Assembly: GCF_009730915.1 (NCBI RefSeq)
Contig: NC_052489.1
Span: 27,397,916-27,461,915, forward strand
Origin: Dioscorea cayenensis subsp. rotundata
Lineage: Eukaryota; Streptophyta; Magnoliopsida; Dioscoreales; Dioscoreaceae
Length of the DNA stretch: 64,000 nucleotides
Direction: 5' to 3'
Shown: positions 61,833 to 64,000 of the stretch, one piece after another
Layout: each line of letters starts with the position of its first letter
Position numbering within the stretch: position 1 is the stretch's first letter
The notes under the pieces: generated by a model
What the model saw: only the letters and a program-made list of their open reading frames with translations
Told to the model about the DNA's origin: nothing
Database searches by the model: none
Made by a program: the position numbers and the translations under genes

Positions 61833-61943
61833 ATGGAAAAATCATGGATTACAATGCCGCGAAACTCAGTTGCATATGACCAAGGTGTTAAGAATTTTAT
61901 TGAATTTGCTTTCCGGCATGGTTCAATTAATGATAAGCAATAG
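61833..61943 (+). pseudogene. CACTA transposase-associated domain fragment
   Basis: A 36-codon frame, MEKSWITMPRNSVAYDQGVK then NFIEFAFRHGSIND, matches the start of the plant CACTA transposase (the transposase-associated domain: Asp/Glu-Lys-Ser-Trp, then Gly-Val-x-x-Phe-Ile-x-Phe-Ala). It ends in a stop, and nothing else of the transposase is seen. Confidence 0.65.
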
Positions 61944-62049
61944 TCTTCTCGTTATGGTTTAATTTTAACTATAGTTTTCATATTTAGGTACTAAATGTTT
62001 TTGCATATTCACCTTTGTATAGTTCTCAGTTCTAGTTGACACATTACAG

Positions 62050-62161
62050 GGGCACACTGAGCCTGTTAATGTTGACTTGGATGACAAGAGGTCTTACTTG
62101 TTAATGATGGATTTTTCAGAGGAAGAAGTTGCCATGGCAATTAATCAGTTAAACTATGGTG
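62050..62161 (+). pseudogene. UBA-like exon captured in the CACTA element
   Basis: After an AG acceptor (62048-62049) the frame reads GHTEPVNVDLDDKRSYLLMM then DFSEEEVAMAINQLNYG. The core x-x-FSEEEVxxAIxxL is a ubiquitin-associated (UBA) helix pattern. It resembles the UBA domains of plant DRM-type DNA methyltransferases, which also have acidic Ser-rich N-termini, but that assignment is inference. It is a fragment without the rest of a gene. Confidence 0.45.
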
Positions 62162-62732
62162 ATATATTGTCATTCAGTTCACATTGTATTGGTGTAATGG
62201 CAATGATGATTTCAACATAAGTATGAAGCCTTGTTTTTCAATATAATATGTTTGCAGCTTAGAGAGAAAACAAATTTGTAAATTTGACTTAATTATTAAT
62301 GAGTTATAAATAAATTTTTTATAATTTTTAAATATTAATTGAATGAGTTCAATGCACAGGATTCAAATGAGTTCAATGCACAGGATTCATATATATATAT
62401 ATATATATATAATTGTCAAAATATCAAATAAAAAATAAAAAAGAATTTAAAAAAATCAAACCCACGGCGGTTTACGCATGAACTGCCGCCACTTTCTCCG
62501 AGTTCCTCTGTTTGATCTCTTTATAATTTAACGGCCGTTATATAACCGCCAAGAATTCTCGTACGCATTTCGCGGCCGTTGTACCGGCCGTTCTATAAAA
62601 CCGCCGTGAATTACTCTCCCGACGTTCATATACACGGCGGTGTTGCAACTGCCATTGGTTTCATTTAGCGGCGATTATAACCGCCGCTAAATGATTTTAA
62701 AACCGCCCCAAAAAACATGATTTCTTGTAGTG

Positions 62733-62994
62733 ATATGTTCCTGGTTCAATTTTGAAATTCAACTGTTTGTACTTAAATTTTAATAATTTCTGGAAATTGT
62801 TTTCCAAAAAGACAGGATCTTATTTAAAACTTGGAATGAATTACAAACAAATAATAAAAGGCTTTTATTTAATTGTACCACAACAATCCGAACAAACAAA
62901 CATATTCAGCAAATACAGAAATCACAAATACATATCTATAACAAACACAACAATAAATGAATCCCATTGAAGAATGACAGCATTAGTTCACTAG
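62733..62994. other. GLP-B' 3' flank
   Basis: Resumes the copy 1 sequence (42725 onward) after the CACTA element; probable 3' untranslated region of GLP-B' on the minus strand. Confidence 0.5.
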
Positions 62995-63764
62995 TTAGAA
63001 TTTAGACTGAAGATAATCAATGATCTTCTTGTCCAATTGGAAGGCCTTAGCAAGAATACCATCATTAATGGGTGGATTAGAACCAAAAACAGCATTAGGG
63101 ACAAGCACCACACCAGGATCTTGACTCCCTAAGCCTGAAATGGCCACTGCTTTCTTGGCACCATAATTGAATTGGAAGTGAACAAGGCCTTTGGGGAAGA
63201 CAAACACATCTCCTTTCTTCACAATCTTCGTGAACAGCTTGAAATCGGGAGCGGAGGTGACAAAGCCGACATAAAGCTCGCCTTCAAGCACCGTCATGAT
63301 CTCAGTGCCACGGGGATGATAATGAGGGACAATGAGACCATAAGGAGCGAAATCAAGTCTTGCCAGTGATACTCCAAGAGTGTTTAACCCAGTAAGTTGT
63401 TCTACAAACACTGGTGTCACTGCTGACCCTTGAGGGTTTGATGTGTTCCCTGGTTTGTCGAGGCTATGTGCGGTGAAATCATCAGCTGTAACGAGCTTTG
63501 GACTCTTGCAAACAAAGCCATTGACAAACACTGCAGCAAGGAGAACAATTCATGAATTCAAGATTAGATATACACAACGTAAAAAAGATACATCGAGAGT
63601 TACATGCATGCATGCATGCACATGCATTGATAGTGATAAAATTAGTACGTACTATTAGAGTTGAGGTCTGCCACACAAAAGTCTTGGAGAGGACTAGGGT
63701 CTGAAGCAAGTGAATAAGAGAAAGAGAGAGCTAAGAGAGCAAGAAGAAGGACAAGGGAAGCCAT
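62995..63764 (-). CDS. GLP: Germin-like protein B' (copy 2)
   Basis: Two exons on the minus strand, 63764-63653 and 63530-62995, GT-AG intron, 215 residues; intact. Signal peptide, PHYHPRGTE metal box and PKGLVHFQFNYG box as in GLP-B. About eight residue differences from GLP-B, among them Met-Phe-Val for Val-Phe-Phe at the exon junction, Ser for Asn in VCKSP, Ser-Leu-Asp for Gly-Leu-Asn, Val for Ile in LGVSLA, Thr for Ala in KLFTKI and Ala for Thr in VPNAVF. The donor site changed by one base but keeps GT. Secreted cupin; activity not predictable. Confidence 0.94.
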
Positions 63765-64000
63765 CTTAATTAATTATCAATGGAGCTTGTGTGGTATCAA
63801 GTTCATGAGAAGAAGGGCTATTTAAAGGAAGTATGATATATGAGATGATGAAATGGTCTACAAGGTTTGGTATTTTACTTATTTGCATTCATTGATCTCT
63901 TCTTTCGATCATCTTCAAATGTTAATTTATTATATGTTATTATATTGTGCTGAAATTAAGATGAAAGAAAGAAGGTAACACAAAAGACTAATTCCATGCT
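63765..64000. other. GLP-B' promoter, cut by the window end
   Basis: Nearly identical to 43753-43993 of copy 1, including the TTTAAATAG TATA-like element at about 63819-63827. Confidence 0.5.

Larger units (their letters stand above)
59389..62732 (+). mobile_element. CACTA (En/Spm-like) transposon, non-autonomous
   Basis: Starts CACTACAAGAAAT and ends ATTTCTTGTAGTG (perfect 13-bp inverted ends), flanked by the 3-bp duplication ATA (59386-59388 and 62733-62735). Both subterminal zones are crowded with GGCGGTT / AACCGCC and CGGCCGTT words (59425-59630 and 62465-62710), the binding-site arrays typical of CACTA elements. At 3344 bp it is too short for a full TnpA/TnpD set; it keeps only a transposase-associated scrap and some exons that look host-derived. 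Copy 1 has an uninterrupted TA run at this site, so insertion followed the duplication. Confidence 0.93.
54900..64000. repeat. Segmental duplication, copy 2 of the germin-like block
   Basis: Matches copy 1 (35690 onward) from its first base to the window end. Contains GLP-A' and GLP-B'. Compared with copy 1 it lacks the GLP pseudogene segment (junction near 55637), the 409-bp repeat unit, both MITEs and one 729-bp unit, and it has gained a CACTA element (59389-62732). The right boundary is outside the window. Confidence 0.9.

Overview
This is nuclear DNA of a flowering plant: large AT-rich intergenic spaces, genes with many GT-AG introns, plant-only families (germin-like proteins, berberine-bridge-enzyme-like oxidases, a pentatricopeptide repeat protein) and plant LINE, SINE, PIF/Harbinger, CACTA and hAT-like elements. 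A fossil geminivirus lies in the right half. Endogenous geminiviruses are known from yams (Dioscorea) and a few other plants, so a yam is a reasonable guess, but this is inference and nothing here proves the species.

Left part (1-8 kb): a LINE remnant, then a complete 21-exon gene for the organellar primase-helicase TWINKLE (698 residues; zinc finger, TOPRIM and RecA-like helicase all readable). Middle-left (10-25 kb): two tandem copies of a block made of a BBE-like FAD oxidase gene followed by a PPR gene. Both oxidases are intact, but the PPR gene survives only in the second block. A third, diverged BBE-like gene lies in the opposite orientation and carries one frameshift. At 26-29 kb is a complete three-exon beta-tubulin gene on the minus strand. 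From 29 to 35 kb there are only transposon remains, including a SINE with a nested terminal-inverted-repeat element and clear target duplications, and a scrap of germin gene.

Right part (35.7-64 kb): a germin-like protein (GLP) array, all on the minus strand, duplicated as a block of more than 8 kb. Copy 1 is 35.7-44.4 kb and copy 2 is 54.9 kb to the window end. Each copy has an A-type and a B-type GLP gene. At the junction between the copies sits a composite island: a decayed PIF/Harbinger element (44.4-50.0 kb) that carries two exons of a host MscS-like channel gene, then an endogenous geminivirus relic (50.0-54.9 kb) with Rep and REn remnants, itself interrupted by a 2.6-kb solo LTR. The right end of the viral relic coincides, within a base or two, with the nick site of the geminivirus origin hairpin, and copy 2 of the GLP block starts there. 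A CACTA element holding host-like exons is inserted in copy 2 only; two small MITEs are in copy 1 only. A run of exactly 1000 N (48100-49099) lies inside the Harbinger element.

There is no operon-like organisation; the genes are independent. The recurring theme is local duplication (BBE/PPR block, GLP block, smaller tandem units) followed by element insertion, so paired filled and empty sites give a relative order of events.
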